NCBI RefSeq assembly: GCF_003369915.1 | Contig: NC_046675.1 | Span: forward strand, 32,759,001-32,823,000 | Source of the DNA: Drosophila miranda | Lineage: Eukaryota > Arthropoda > Insecta > Diptera > Drosophilidae | Reading direction: 5' to 3' | Length of the DNA stretch: 64,000 nt | Shown here: positions 1 through 13,694 of the stretch, piece after piece | How the letters are laid out: every line of letters starts with the position of its first letter | Position numbering within the stretch: the stretch's first letter is position 1 | Notes under the pieces: model-generated | The model's database searches: none | Seen by the model: only the letters and a program-made list of their open reading frames with translations | Told to the model about the DNA's origin: nothing | Program-made: the position numbers and the translations under genes

Positions 1-1463
1 AAAAAGCTCTTTTATAGAGTAATTTCAATCTTATCGCACTTCAGTCTCATCGAGTCCAAAATCAAATTAACACCTGAAAGATACACCACAAGCGAAAGAT
101 ACTCTGGGGACAAGTAAACCGAAATCCGGCCACAATCTAGTCGGCATCTCTCTGGTGTCCGCCTCCTGATGTCTCAATGTTGTACAACAAGTTTTTTGTT
201 TTTTGGTTTTTTTTTTTTTGGGGAAGCTACTTATCAGCGATTGCAAATTGGCCCCCAAAAAAAAGAGTAAATGAAAATGAAGCAGTAAATTAATTCGGTT
301 ACAAAAAGTTATGCAAATCATGATCACAATCACCATCAAAAGGGGGGGAAAGAACACTATACTACCTCTTTGGGGTCTGAGTCATACGCATATTTCCCCA
401 GAGAGAGGTAATCAGGCCGAGCGGTTCATTAAAGCAAAAGATTTATGCCCTTTAGCCTCCACTAAAGAATTTATATGCCAAATAATACAAAGCGCTCCTC
501 CATTCGTTTGGGGGTGCTCTCTGTAGTCCAAGGCACACAAAGATTGCCAAATCAAGTGTCTAACTTAATGATCCTCAACATAAAAAAGCACAAAAAAACT
601 ATGTAGGAAATGTAGCATTTTGTAGGCAGGTAATTTGTGGTTTTAGAGGGTATATGGGGCTACCGGGTGGGGTATGTAACACAAGGGAGTAGGGTTTGAG
701 GAATGTTTCTTCATGCTTTTTTTGTATGAAGACTTTTGTTGAGATCACAGCACTAACTTTAGCTACATGTAACACATATGAATTTAAAAGATATATGGCT
801 CTTTTTTGGTAGATTGGTAGGGATTGATATTATCTACCTAATGGCCAAAAATCATTACGATCGCATCAGTTTAACAGCCTTTGGTTGTATCAAGAAATAT
901 CATCTTCTCCATAACATTTTACTGCCGTTTTAGCCTCGAATTTGAGAAAAAGTTTCATGAATATATAGATACTCTTTGATAGAATGGTTTCTATAGTATA
1001 CATCAGTCTATCTTTCAATAATCATAGCAATCCTTCAAGTATTAATCCAAAACCACCCCTCCCCTGTGTTCATTTCTATTCCTCTATTATAGGGCATCTT
1101 CTGGTCTTAATCTTCAGCTCTGGCATTCGTTCATCTTATGATTTTTTTTTGGCAGATTTTGGGTGCGTGTTACGCAGGCCTCTCCGCTCCTCCACCGAAG
1201 CGTTTTAATGAGAACTTTCAACCTATAGAAACACACACAGATACACACAGATATATGTATATGTATCTGCTTGTGGGCTTGTGTGGGCGTGTATTATTTC
1301 TGATATTCGAAATATTTCATATGAACCATAAGGCATTAGTTTATTTGGTTGTTTATTTAGACCAAAAAGAAGCAAAACCAAATTAAAAACATTCAAAAAG
1401 ATAACCAAGTGAGTGATCTCACACTTTGAGGATAGTAGAAGTAGAAGATATGGCAGTACTCAC
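1..1463 (-). other. bnl: bnl intron (non-coding)
   Basis: Sequence downstream of the bnl exon-1 donor. It is AT-rich with short homopolymers and CA/GT runs. No coding exon with a good acceptor and FGF-like content was seen, so the next bnl exon lies beyond the window. Confidence 0.6.
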
Positions 1464-2262
1464 TGTATTCACTCTGCTCGTCTTGGGTGCCGTTGACAGT
1501 GCCGTCGCGTAGGAGTTGCAAGATGCGATTCTTGATGTACAACTGGATCTTGCGGGAGGTCCAGGCCAGATGCGATTGGGGCACTGTGGAGCGTTCGTTA
1601 CGATCCAGATTGTTGATGGGACTATTGTTACTGCTACTGCTATTTATGTTTAGATTACTTCTAGAGTTATTCAGTCTTTTCGATTTCGAACCAATGAAAT
1701 TGTTATTATTATTATTATCAGCCGTTGATGGGGACTGCTGTTGATGCGGATTATGATGATGCTTTTTCTGCAGATGTCTGATGCTCCTTTCGGTGCGCGA
1801 TAGCACCGCCAGATGTTCGCTGGGAGCCCCCGCAGAGATGACAAATCCCAAAGGCTCCTCCACCTGACCATCATCCTGATCCTGATCATAGGATTGTGAT
1901 GTGGTTTCTACTGTTGTTGTTGTTGTTGTTTCTTCTGTTGTTGTTGTTGTTTGTATGGCAGTTGGTTGTTGCATGGTTGTTAAACTCTGATTAAATTCAG
2001 CATTAATACTTTGATTTGTTGATTGATTTATTACACTCACTAATTGATTACGACTATGATCACTTTGTAGATAATTACTATTACTAAACCGAGTACTATT
2101 TAAATGGCTGCTATTGTTAGTGTTGATTGTTTGTTGGTTCAATATCGTTGTTAGAGCCATCGGCATCGCAAATACCAAGCAGCCCTGCCAGGCAATGATA
2201 CACGAAAGGAGGGCGCCCAGCAGCGCCAGGGCCCTCCAGTCCAAGCGCAGGTTTATTCGCAT
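1464..2262 (-). CDS. bnl: branchless FGF ligand, first coding exon (partial gene)
   Basis: Secreted fibroblast growth factor that, in flies, guides tracheal branching through the receptor Breathless. Translation starts at the ATG whose complement is 2260-2262. The N-terminus is basic and then hydrophobic (ALLGALLSCIIAWQGCLVF), a signal peptide or anchor. The middle is low complexity: Thr-rich (around 1900-1960), Asn- and Gln-rich runs, and many N-x-S/T sites. The exon ends with the beginning of an FGF beta-trefoil (RKIQLYIKNRILQLLRDGTV, then NGTQDE), matching the Q-L-Y-x-x-N ... D-G-T-V-x-G-T signature of the family. A GTGAGT donor follows the exon (complement of 1458-1463), leaving phase 1. 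The remaining FGF core exons are left of the window. Identity as bnl rather than pyramus or thisbe is inferred from this FGF-core wording and the long N-terminal extension. Confidence 0.85.
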
Positions 2263-5200
2263 CAAAGATCACAACTTAGGGGAATTTCACAAGAGTCTTT
2301 TCCAGCTGCTGCTCCGCTCCACACCACACCAATGTGTATATGAAATATCGTTGTTTTACCTCTCGTTTGTGGATCTCTCTCTTGCTCTCTGTGGATATGT
2401 TTATAGTTTGCTTGGGCGCCACGCCCTTGAATATTGTTGAAACATATGAACCGAACGCCCCTTCGTTTAAAGAAATCTTTTTACTTTTTACTTTCGTTTT
2501 GGTTTCGTTTTTTTTTTTCTCTTCTTTTTTTGGGTGTTTTTTTTTTCGTGGAGTCTCTCTCTGTGTTTAAACGATTTTCAATGGAAATTAGGTTATCATA
2601 TCGTAGACGCGTTGAACACTTTTCAATTGCGGATCTTCATCTTCGTCTTCCCCGCTGATAATGCATCTTATCATCTTCAATGACTTTCGTGTCATGCCAG
2701 AAGCAATTGACATCGCTTCCTGCCCTGCAAAGAGACAAAAAAAGATATACATATTCGATTACTGGCATTCAATGTCCCAGGCAATAATTAATGGCCATTC
2801 CTTTGGCTCTCCATCGAGTGGATTAAGGTATATGATCGTAAATTCTACACTTAAGCGTTTCTAATGCCATTTTTGACATTTTAATTAGTGTGTCCGTCCG
2901 ATCTGCATATATATAGAGACCCCAACAGATTGGCGAGAGTCTTCACATAGAACTGGCACAGTTTATTTTTGGTCAGATACAATTGTATCTCATCTCATCA
3001 AGAAGTTACATAAAGATACAGCTGCCCAAAGGGAGCGGAGCCGCAGTTACGCAAAGGAAAAACACTTTCACCCAAAAACAGCAAAAACGAGAGGGAAATC
3101 TCACACGATTGTCGTCGACAGGCAAATTGTTTAAAAATAAATACAAATTCGCAGCAGCAAAAACTGTGTCGAATTTGAAAATAATCACGCACTAACTGCA
3201 GCACGGCAGAAGCGTGTGTATCTATGTATCTGAGAGATACGATTGCGCGACTGAGTGACGTTTGCCACTGCACTTAGACTCCCGGCGGCTCGGCGGCTCG
3301 GCTGCCCGCCTTTTTGGCACGTGTTCAGCAAACCTACGCGCCGCTTCGTTTTCCTATGCAACATTTAAGTGCAACATGCAACAGGAACAACAAATCAGAC
3401 ACCACTCATAATAGAAAATGTTAATTGCTTGCATGTCCTTACTGTCCGACGAGTTATGCAATGGCCCTTTGCGTTACAGATACCCAGCACGCGTTTTAAA
3501 ACGCCCGCAAAACGCGCCAAACTGTTGACAGTCGTAAAAACAGGGCATAAATCTCCAGAATAAATCACAAAAATTTAAATAAATATTTTATAACAACAAT
3601 TTGCAGAAGAAAGGCTTTCCTTCCGTTCCTTTCACCCAGTAACAGAGGTACATATGTTTGTACGGGGCTTGGCACACATTTTGGCCGGTTCTCAAGACAT
3701 TGTTTATGCCAGCAGCAGCAGCAGCAGCAGAATTTATGTTAAATTCTGGTAAGAGGAAGGGGAAGGGCCAGGCCACAGCCACCACATCCAACAGAAGCGA
3801 CAGCAGACATTAAAAGACTCCCAAAAAAAGACAAAAAAGATATAAAAATAAAACCCAAGATGGAAATAAGCCAAATCCCTAGATAGACGTATAAAAATCA
3901 CACCTTTGGGTGGCAGCATACAAATACACATTTTTTGTATCTTTTTGGCTTTTACGACAGCCCCATCTGCCCCCACATCGGATGGATCGGATCCATCTGT
4001 CTGTCGCCCGCCGCAATACAACAAATTATGATCAACATCATCGTAAAAATTAATGAAAAAGGTCTGAGGAGTTCCATAATTACAGTGATTGCTGGCCGAT
4101 GTCCGAGAAAGCGAAAGTCTCTGGCCGCTCCTGGGGGCTCCATATAATAGACGGCAAAATCATTTAACTAGTGATTCGTCTGCGCATCCGTTATAAAACT
4201 GGATATTCACTTAACCTATTTTTAAGTGGCAAACACACAGGCACAGGCCCCTAATCAAATTAATGTCCAAGTCACACAGAAAACTGCGACATTCAAAGCC
4301 TCGAAGGAAAAAGCTTTATAATGAATGGACCCGAGAAGTGTGGCGGCATCTTTGGTCAGCGAATGAATTAATTTTATAATAAAAAATGTGTGCCACAGTG
4401 GTAGAAGAATGAGGATTCCAACCGAGAGCTGCTGAGAGGGGCTTAGAATTTTTCTATAATTTTCCAGTACAATTTTGACTTATTTTCTCAACCAAAAATA
4501 TAATTTTTTGCTTTCCACTTCGATATAGTATTTAATACGTATTTTTCCATCACTATTCAGCTGTATCCATCCCACTGTCTGCACTGAACGGCATTCCATT
4601 TGATAAATGAAACGAAAATCATCTTCGTGGCTTGACAACAAGTCACCCAAAAAAATCATAGCCCCCAACATAAACATAAATTCAAATTAGCCGTAGTACA
4701 AGTATCTCTATCTGAGGCAGCGACAAACACCAGCTCAAAGGGGGTAGGGATGGGTCTAGTCATTGAACTGCTGCCCGACAAACTGATTAGCAAATTTCGT
4801 TTTAGTTTTTTTTTTTTTTTTTTTTTTTGTTTTTAGTGCCAAATTTATGCGTCTGACAGTCGCAGACAGATGCGGCAGGGTAGGATAGGTCTGGGTATCT
4901 CTTTTGGGAAAGTATCTATGGGATGGCGGCGATAAATCTAAGCCTGGGGGCTGCGCAACTTAATTAGTTCTCGTCAACCGCTTGGTTACGTTACAACAAA
5001 AAACAAAAAAAAAACATAAAACAAAAGCGGGAAACACGCTCTCCGGACATTTATTACATGGCCTGAAAAATGTTAATTTTTATGTGATTTTATTTAAGCT
5101 TTTATTTGGTTTTTTTTTTTGTTTGTTATAACAAATACAGATGTTGATAGACTAATAAAATAAATATAAACATTAGCATAAATACTGTATCTATATAGTA

Positions 5201-8200
5201 TTTTTTCTAACAATCGCAAATTAAATGTAAACCCGTTTTTGGTTCGAAGGTGAAGGTTTTGAATTTTGATTAAATTTAAGGCGTTTCAGTGGCGATGATT
5301 TCTTCTGATTTTTTTGCCAAAAGTTCAACTCTTCGAAGGGGGTGGGGGGAGGGGGTGTGTAAACCGTAACAAAGTTGTGTTGTAATAATAAACAGATGGG
5401 GTAATACGAAAAACATTTCAATGCCAAACAGAAAGCGAAAGATACAAGTTAAAGATACACATTTCTATAGGTGGAAGATACATTCCGTATGACGCTCTTT
5501 GGGCTGCTCTTGTTGACACTTGTCACAAGATTGAACGAGAATAAATATACTTGTTTTCTGGCGGGGAATATATACTCTATTCGTATGTGAAAAATATGGA
5601 ATACTTGGCCAACGATTGATGTGCGGTGGCATTGCACTGACAACTGGCTTATGGACCTATAGATGAATGTATCTCTGTGTCTGTGAAATGCATTCTCCCC
5701 CCGTTTCTATTCCCCACTTCACGACGACTCACGTGTTTACAAAACAATTTATTTTCTTAAGAAAAACAGAGAGAGCTCTGTGTGTGTTTGTGGAAAATGT
5801 GGAAATGAAAAAGATACCGAAACATAACTCAAACAAACGGCAGCCCCGAACCGAATGCACTAATCGATGGTGCACTTCATTTGTATGAAAAACCAAAGCA
5901 TAAGATACTTGAGCAGGAGCTAGATACATCTCTCGTGGGGAAAGCACTGATGCCGCGAGGGCCAGGAACAAAAGGCAGGCGCTTTTGTGTAATCGATTTG
6001 AACCGGAAGCAATTGGGTTGCTGCCACGGTAGCTAAAGAAATCTCCTCTCAAGATGCAGCTATTTTAAATATTTAGTGCACGAGACAGCCAGAGGTACAC
6101 ACACTTGCAGATGCACAGATACACCGATACACAATGAGAAAGACATTCAATCACATGCGATGGATGCTAAACAACAAAGCAAATATCGGTCGCCTGAGAG
6201 ATATTGACAAAAAAACAAAACAACAACAGCAGAAAATGTATCTCGAAGATACAAGCGATTTGCACGCAGCAATCAAGAAGAGAAGACGAATCTCCGCGCT
6301 GGCAAAGTACGAGTTTCTTTGGCTATTGTTAGATACAAGATCGATTCAATGATTTCTCGAATGATGAATCAACACATATAAATGCTTTCGAAAAATATCT
6401 ATAGTTTGTACTTAAAAAATGTTTAAAAATCCACAAAAAAAATACATAAATTTTGGGGAAAATTATCTTTAAAATTTATACAAAAGTAGTTCTTTCATTG
6501 CCTAGAACATCATCAACAAAACCTCAAAATTTGTATCTAAAAAAGTATCTTTAGTAACTCCCTCTATTTCTAGACATTTATTACTTTCAAAACATCAAAA
6601 ACCACGCGATAAAACCATCAACCAGAGTATCTACGATACAATTTCCCAGCACACATGTATCTCCATGGTTCACTCTAATGTACATATGTATCTGCCATTA
6701 GCAGACTCATCTCCCACACATTTTCGCACATTTATTGCACTCTAATTAAAAGTCACGCACTTTACGTGCGAAAATTAAAACAAAAAAAAGGCAAAAAAAA
6801 AAACAAATCTAAAAGCCAAAAAAAGAGGCAACCAAAAATTCAAAGACAACGCGTCGTATTAGTAATATGACAGACGAAACAGCAACAAAAACTACAACAG
6901 CAATTGCGTCTAGGATATTTTTAAAATGCGTCAAACAGCAACAAAAAAGAAGCACCAAAAAAAGAAAAACATAAAGAAAATACGCGACGATTTTGTCGTT
7001 TTTTTCGGGTTTTTTGTTGTTTTTTTTAACCTGAGGGGTGTACCTAAATTTGTGGCCATATGCGTGTGTGTCTGCTGTGTGTCGCCGCTAAATGTATGCC
7101 GCACATTATGTGGTCTAGTGTTCACGCTTCATTAAAACAAACGCTGCATTTTTTTACCGAGTTTTCCCGCATTTTTCTATGGTTTTTTCTTCTGTTGTTT
7201 TTCGGTAGTTTTTTCTTTTGGCACATTCCATGCCAAAACTATTTACACACTGGCCACAGTACTCGTAAACTGAAATGATTATTTTTTGCGTGCGATAAGC
7301 CTTTATCTAGCGACTGGCGATCGTTTGCCTCCACCGAAACCATCAATCAAGCCCCAATTTGAGGCGAGTAAATGTGTCACAGAGGCCACAAAAGGCACCA
7401 AAGCGAAATGTTACCCAACAAAACGCACCGTCCATCCAGAACTGAGGCTGAACACTGAATGGAACTGCGACCAGTCCGAATAGACATATATTTTTGATGA
7501 TTGGATTGGCCATCAAATCAAGCGGCAAGCACGACAGTCTCTCGGGATGGCCCAAAACTGAATTTAATTTCAATTTCAATTACAATACAATTTTGTTAAA
7601 TATTTTCCAAGCTAGTTTTTGTTGTGCGAGGCAGCCATAATTATTTATGGGCTAGCATTTTATTGTTTGACTTTTCACTTAGTGGATCACCCATTGACGT
7701 AGTCCGAATAATTTGTGGGGTGTACTAAAATATTTAATCACTCACTTGCCTTCTTTCTTTTTCCTTTACTTTTTTGTGTGTGCCCTTGGTGGAAGTTTTT
7801 TTTTTTTAATTAATGAAAGTGTGTCGTAGGGGAAAGGGTGCCCATACGTAAGACATTCAGAGATGTATATTAATTCCGAATAAATCATTAGAAAATCTAC
7901 AAAGCAAAAAATATATAGCTTCCCATAAACAACCCACTTTAAACTGATTTAAGCACTCGATGAAGACGACTCATTAATTAACTGCAGATATCACCTGCTC
8001 TTGCCCCACAATTCATTCATTTTTATAGAATATTTGCACCCCTCTCTCTCTTCCGCCCGTTTTGTGGCTGTCCAAACTATGATCCCCCCGGCATGTGATT
8101 AGCAGTTGTTGAACCCAACGCACACACATGCGTGCCATAACGCAAATTCGCACAGGCACACACACAAAGATACAGCTTAGATAATGCCACTCGGTGTTAG

Positions 8201-11200
8201 ATAACAGTCAGCGCCGGCAGGCAGTCAATTTATAGGACAAAAAACTGCACGCGCAGAAAAAGAAAAGAGAGGAGAAAAAGTGAAATAAAAGTATTGCCAA
8301 ATGAGATTAAAAAGCGCCTGCGTGCGTTTGCAGATACGAGATACGCACTGCCAGAGATACAGCGATACAGATACGCATCTCCTATAAATAATTTATATAA
8401 ATTTGTGAAGGGGGTACTTGGCAAAGGTCGTTTTTTTGCACACACAAAAATATTTTGCTGTTTTTGTTGATTTTCCTGAGGAAAACTACTTAGTTGCAGG
8501 CACTCTATAAATTAGATTTATTTTGAGTGCTTTCGGATTAAGATATCACTGATACCGGAGTTGTTTCCGAAGGTGTTGAAATATAATTAAAAATACATAC
8601 AAAAATAATATACAGATCTAATTCGTGCCAATTAGCAGCCGGCTAATAGAAAAATTTGTTTTTCTGCCAATTTCCTCTTCGGGCATATCGGCCATTTGTT
8701 TGTTGGTTTTTGAGATGGACTTATTTCATATTTGCATAAGTTATTATTTAATTACTTTCCCTGGCAGGCGGATGGTTCATTGAAATACACTTATTCCTCG
8801 GCTCGCTGCCAAATCGTACAAAAATTATTTCAAAGAAAGAAAGTCAGGGAACTTGCACTATTTATTCGTTTTATCTAAAAAGATATAGAAATATATAGAA
8901 CCCCCACCAGTGAATATTAATTATTTTTTTAAACCAAAACGACACTGAGAACTCAAAAGTCATTTGTTGTACAAATACGTAAAATATTTGGCAATATTTT
9001 CACAAATATTTCCAAACATTTTTCTAGGCAAAAGAAAAAAAAAAAATACTTATGTAACAGCATTTTGAGCCATTTATTTTTACGCACCTTTTTTTATGTT
9101 TATTTCTCTTATTTTTGTGTTTTTTGTGAGTTTTACGATTCTTTATTTTTAACGCGTTGGTTTCTTGGTTGGTTTCTCTTGCACTTTGCACACTTTAAAC
9201 AATTTGCAAGAATTTACTTATTCCAGCAACAATTCAACATTTTCTTGCAATCTTTCAATTTTCTCATTTTCGAGAGGCACACAACACTTGGATATTTTTC
9301 AATATTTTCTATTGCCTTTTTTTACTCCAAAACTTGGGGGGGGGGTTTCAGTGTTTTGCCTCTTCCCGGATACCACACAATTTTCACGAAAATGAGGAAA
9401 ACCGGAAGACGCGGACACGCGAACACGCCGTTGCTAAAGATCGATGGGCAAATATTCGAAAAAATATTCGAATGCTGCGGTAATTTTTTCGGGCGATTTC
9501 GAGTGCTACTGCGACTGCGGAACCCTCCGCTTATTGTATTTTTGTTGCCGCTTCGGCCGGCGCTAGTCAGAGACTGAATCGTATATTCCACCGTATTTAT
9601 TCCACAGTACGTATTCCCACTGTGATGTGCCTGTGCTGCTGCTGCCGCCTTCGTATCTGCTTCGGCGCTTCGTGCGTGCTCCCCGAGCGAGCGAACCGGA
9701 AAGAGACGACGACCACAGAGAGAGAAAGGTGGAGAGAGGCCAGTAGTGAGAGTAGTGGGTGGGTGGATGGACGAGATTTCGGTGGTTCCTTCGTTGGCCC
9801 GTAGGCCTCTGATAGTTCTTCCTTGTTGGCAACACATCCATCGCCTCTTGATTTTTAGGGCGAATCAGAATCAGGTACCAGATGTAAGAGTGAAATAGAT
9901 TTAGATGGTTTACTTTTCCGAGCACGTCTTTACTCAACTCATCCGCCATTTAGAATGATCGAGCGTCCGTCTACATACTTTTCATGAAGATGCTAAATGC
10001 TGGTCAATGGGTTTTAGGGATTTCTTTTTTCGAGGGGAGTTCTTTCATTGGTTTTTGCGTGACATGAAAGGTTTTGTTTTCAAATGATTCACTTTTCTGA
10101 TTAATCACATATGTTAATGGAGTAGAAACATTTCTGAAATCAACCGAGACCCGTTTATTCTCTAGCCCGAAACTAGACAGCAGTTATAAATATCATTAAT
10201 ACCATTCTATAACTCTACTTAAAACCATATTTAAACAATGGAAAACCTTCTAGAAACCTTCCTAAATTTACGGTAAACCCCATTAAAAACCCTCTATCCA
10301 GCAAGCATTTAAAAACCTTTCCGAAACCACTCTTAAGTCACTGTTCTTAAGTCCCTTAATCAGAAGCCATCCGTAAACCAACTAAAAACTCACCTAGAAC
10401 CCCTCTAGTGGAGACAACATCCCCTGTTACCAGGCGAAATTTTTACGAGTAGTTCAACGAATGGATCCCCCTGTCACGTGCCATTTCCCTCTGACAATAT
10501 GAGTGTGAGGTGCGATTGCAGTCGTCGTCGATTGCTTGACTTTGGGTCGGAATTGGGCCTGTGTTGGGTTGGCGTTTGTGCTTTTTGGCGCGTAGACCCC
10601 TCCAACCAGCTACGTATTTCGCCAGAGAGCGTTGATTTGCACGATTTTCACCAAATAACCTAACGAACAGCTCAGCCCAAAGTGCAGCTCGCAAACAGAA
10701 CCCAAAAACAAAAAAAACCGACCTGCATTGTTTTTTGGGGCTTTGGGGAAATCGCTAATGAGTCAGGTTCCAATTTGGCGTCATTGGAACAGTCAGAATA
10801 TGATACTGATAAGCAATCAGCCTTTTACCAGTTATTGGACTAATTTCTGCATCATAGAATAGGTATAAGTCTTAAGAAACACCTGCTGTCAAATGCATAA
10901 TATAATCGGTTCTATTCTGAGCAAGAAATTCTTTCACGAATACATATCTTATCTACACCGAATGCCCCCATCACATGGGGCCCGACACCCACTGTTTGGT
11001 GCAAAATATACTAGATCTACTAGATACAAATGGCAAACATATTTCGGGGTAGACCACGTCACGGCTGATGACTGCGTCAGACCCCTATCTAGCGATAAGG
11101 CGGAAGACAAACGATCTTGGGAACTCTCTTTGTTGGAATTCTATGGAAAATACCAGGGGTTTTTGAAGGTTTGAAGGGGTTTTCCTGTTGCTTTGGAAAC

Positions 11201-13694
11201 CTTAAAAGGCTGCAGCCCTTAAGCTAACTAAGGCTACCCCTTAAATAAATAAACTAAGTCTTTAAATTCCATTAAAGAGCACTATCCCCTCGTGTAAACT
11301 TTAAATTTCTTTCTCCCAACTTTTCTTAAGTGTTTCTCCCACCGAAAGTGGGTCTATGGCCCCCAAACAATTAACTCAATTAAGTTTGAACGACAACATT
11401 TTGTGGCCCAGGAATTTCTCGCCTTCGAGCGAGCACATGCCAAATGTCCGTGTGCCATGCCCTTGGCCTTTCACTGTGTTCCCTCCCCGCCGAGTGACCC
11501 TATAAATAACCTACGACACAGGCTGTGCGTGCTGCTGGCTCCCCCGCAGTCTTGACTCCACTCGATTATCCTTCAGAGTGCAGCCAGACAATTAAAATGA
11601 TTAATTAAGGAGGAGCAGGCGGCGGCTGTGCGGTAGGACATTTTCGGGCTAATGACTTAATTAACCCGGGAGTTTGAGTGTTCCAGCCTAATGTAGTCGC
11701 CTTAACGACAAGGAGCACGAGGAGAGTAGACCTTTGACCCTTTTTCCATGTAAACTGCAACTGTCGCTCCTCCTCTGGCCTCCGCAAGATGTTAGATTAA
11801 TTAATTAAAAACCGTAGCCGAAACGAAACCGAAGCCGAAACCGAAACCGAAAATGTGGCAAGTGATGCACCCACCGAGAGAGAGAGACAGAGGTGTTTGC
11901 CACAGCATTTAAATATATATGAAATAAGTGAGGCAGCTGCCCCGCATTCCCCTATCCTGATCCCCCTGTTTTTTACACATTGCGTGTGTGTGCGCGCGTT
12001 TCTCGGGCGTTTAAAAACGCGCTCCAGCTCCAAGGTTGGCGGCTTTTCCTTGTCTACAGAAATGTATCTAGTCGATCGCTATCTGCGCGCTTGCAATTGT
12101 TCCATTCGCGTCGCGTATTCAATTACAAAATACATTGTCATGTCTTCTGTCAGCGGACATGATTTTCCATTGGTTTATTGGTAGCAAAAACTATCTGATT
12201 TCTTATTTTTTTCGACTGGGAGATCTTCCATCAATTGATGATCAATAGAGTGATAGAGTGCATGGGAGTATCGGAAATGCATTAGCAGCCATTAGGCTTC
12301 CATCAGCGATACTCTCAGATACGCAAAGTATCTGTATCTGTGGCCAGTATAGTAATTTATGTTAATAAAATTGTAATAGTCGGGCTGTCAACAAATGGCG
12401 ACGAACATGCAGCCAGCCGTCAGACAGCTCAACTCAATTCAAATCGAATCATTTCGAATCAATTAAATACCAATCTGGAGCCGATCTAGTGGCCTGTCTT
12501 TTGTCTTTAGCCAAGCGACCAGCAACAAGTTGTTGTCTTTGGCCACAAGAAAACACGTTAACCCTTTAGCGGGAGTGGAATACTTGTAAAATTCCCCTAA
12601 AAATTTCATATAATTCTTGGTTTGTAGCCGTAGATACTACGATTTTGTGTATAAAAAGCATACAAAATTTCGTTTTTCGCTTCCTCCAGCACTAGCTCTC
12701 TTCTAGTGGGACTTATTAGTAGTAGGTTTTAGAATCTATAACCTGTTCATTTATATATCTTTAAATATCATTAAAGAATCACTAAAAATAATAGTCATAG
12801 GGTGGATCTCACTCTTACAACCCCTTAAAAATATCTCTCTCTTGTCTCATAACGGCGAGAGCAAGGGAAGCGTGTGAGCCGGGGGTTGGTACACGAGCGA
12901 AACGAGTGTGTAGTCCCCTAATCTTCACCTAATCTTCTATATAATATCCCTATAAGCGCTCCCTCCTAGATTTGTCCCTCAACTTTGTATTAGATGTAAG
13001 TCTGGATGTTAATAAATTACTCAAGAAAATATGTAGATCTATCCCAAGGGGTTAAAGCAAATGCAAATAATAATCAAAAGTGAAATGTTGCTGTCGCCAG
13101 CAGGTCGCTTGGCGCTCCAATCGGATTAGATTTAACTTAAGATCAGTATTAACCATTCGTATCTGTATCTATATCTCCCGCTCTATCTTTATCTCTATCT
13201 ATATCGGTAATGAGAAAGCCGCCAACTGAGTGATCGATTATGCTGGAAGTAGTCTCTGTGGCAGCGGCAGTGGCAGTCCGCTCTAATCATAATAATTGAT
13301 ACGTAAATATTTTGATATACTCGTCGAATGCAATGCTAATTATGTGAGCCATAAATTACATGTGTGTCCCAGTGGGCCTTGAGTTTGCGCCGACTGAGAT
13401 CTGTCGGAACTCAGATATAAATCAAAATGCTCTAGCATTTCAAAATTTTTCTTTGTTTTATTGGGAAAATGAATAGCAAAATTTTCAGTCAGGATGAACC
13501 GCAATGTTCGGCTTCCTTGTGACTATTATGGTGACTGCTATTGCCGCTTTGCTTACCGTTATTGGCTTTAATTTGGTTTCAACTGCGAGACTTTTGGGCT
13601 GGCATTTGCCGGGAAACCCACACAGAATCCGGCGGATCAGAGCAAGCGCTGAGTTTTGACAAGTACAAATTATTAGTTTTTTTGCCACAAAAAA
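2263..13694. other. bnl 5' region and intergenic DNA, no coding gene seen
   Basis: About 11 kb with no convincing coding exon. It presumably holds bnl 5' UTR exon(s), promoter and enhancers. GC-rich sequence at about 9400-9850 stands out. On the minus strand it has an Inr-like TCAGTC at 9572-9577 and could be a bnl transcription start (weak). The stretch 2.9-8.4 kb is dense in AGATAC/GTATCT hexamers (see findings). T- and A-tracts (for example 4807-4828) and short CAG and CA runs occur. The long open frames here are low-complexity and unspliced, and I do not accept them as genes. Confidence 0.5.

Noticed and set aside
9065-9577. 170-codon plus-strand ORF upstream of bnl
   Set aside because: Phe-rich translation of T-rich DNA with a poly-G stretch, no domain, no splice context. 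More likely untranslated leader or promoter sequence of bnl on the other strand.
9322-9949. Overlapping minus-strand ORFs of 171 and 128 codons
   Set aside because: Low-complexity Arg/Ser/Thr-rich text from GC-rich promoter-like DNA. The frames overlap each other and neither has a recognisable domain.
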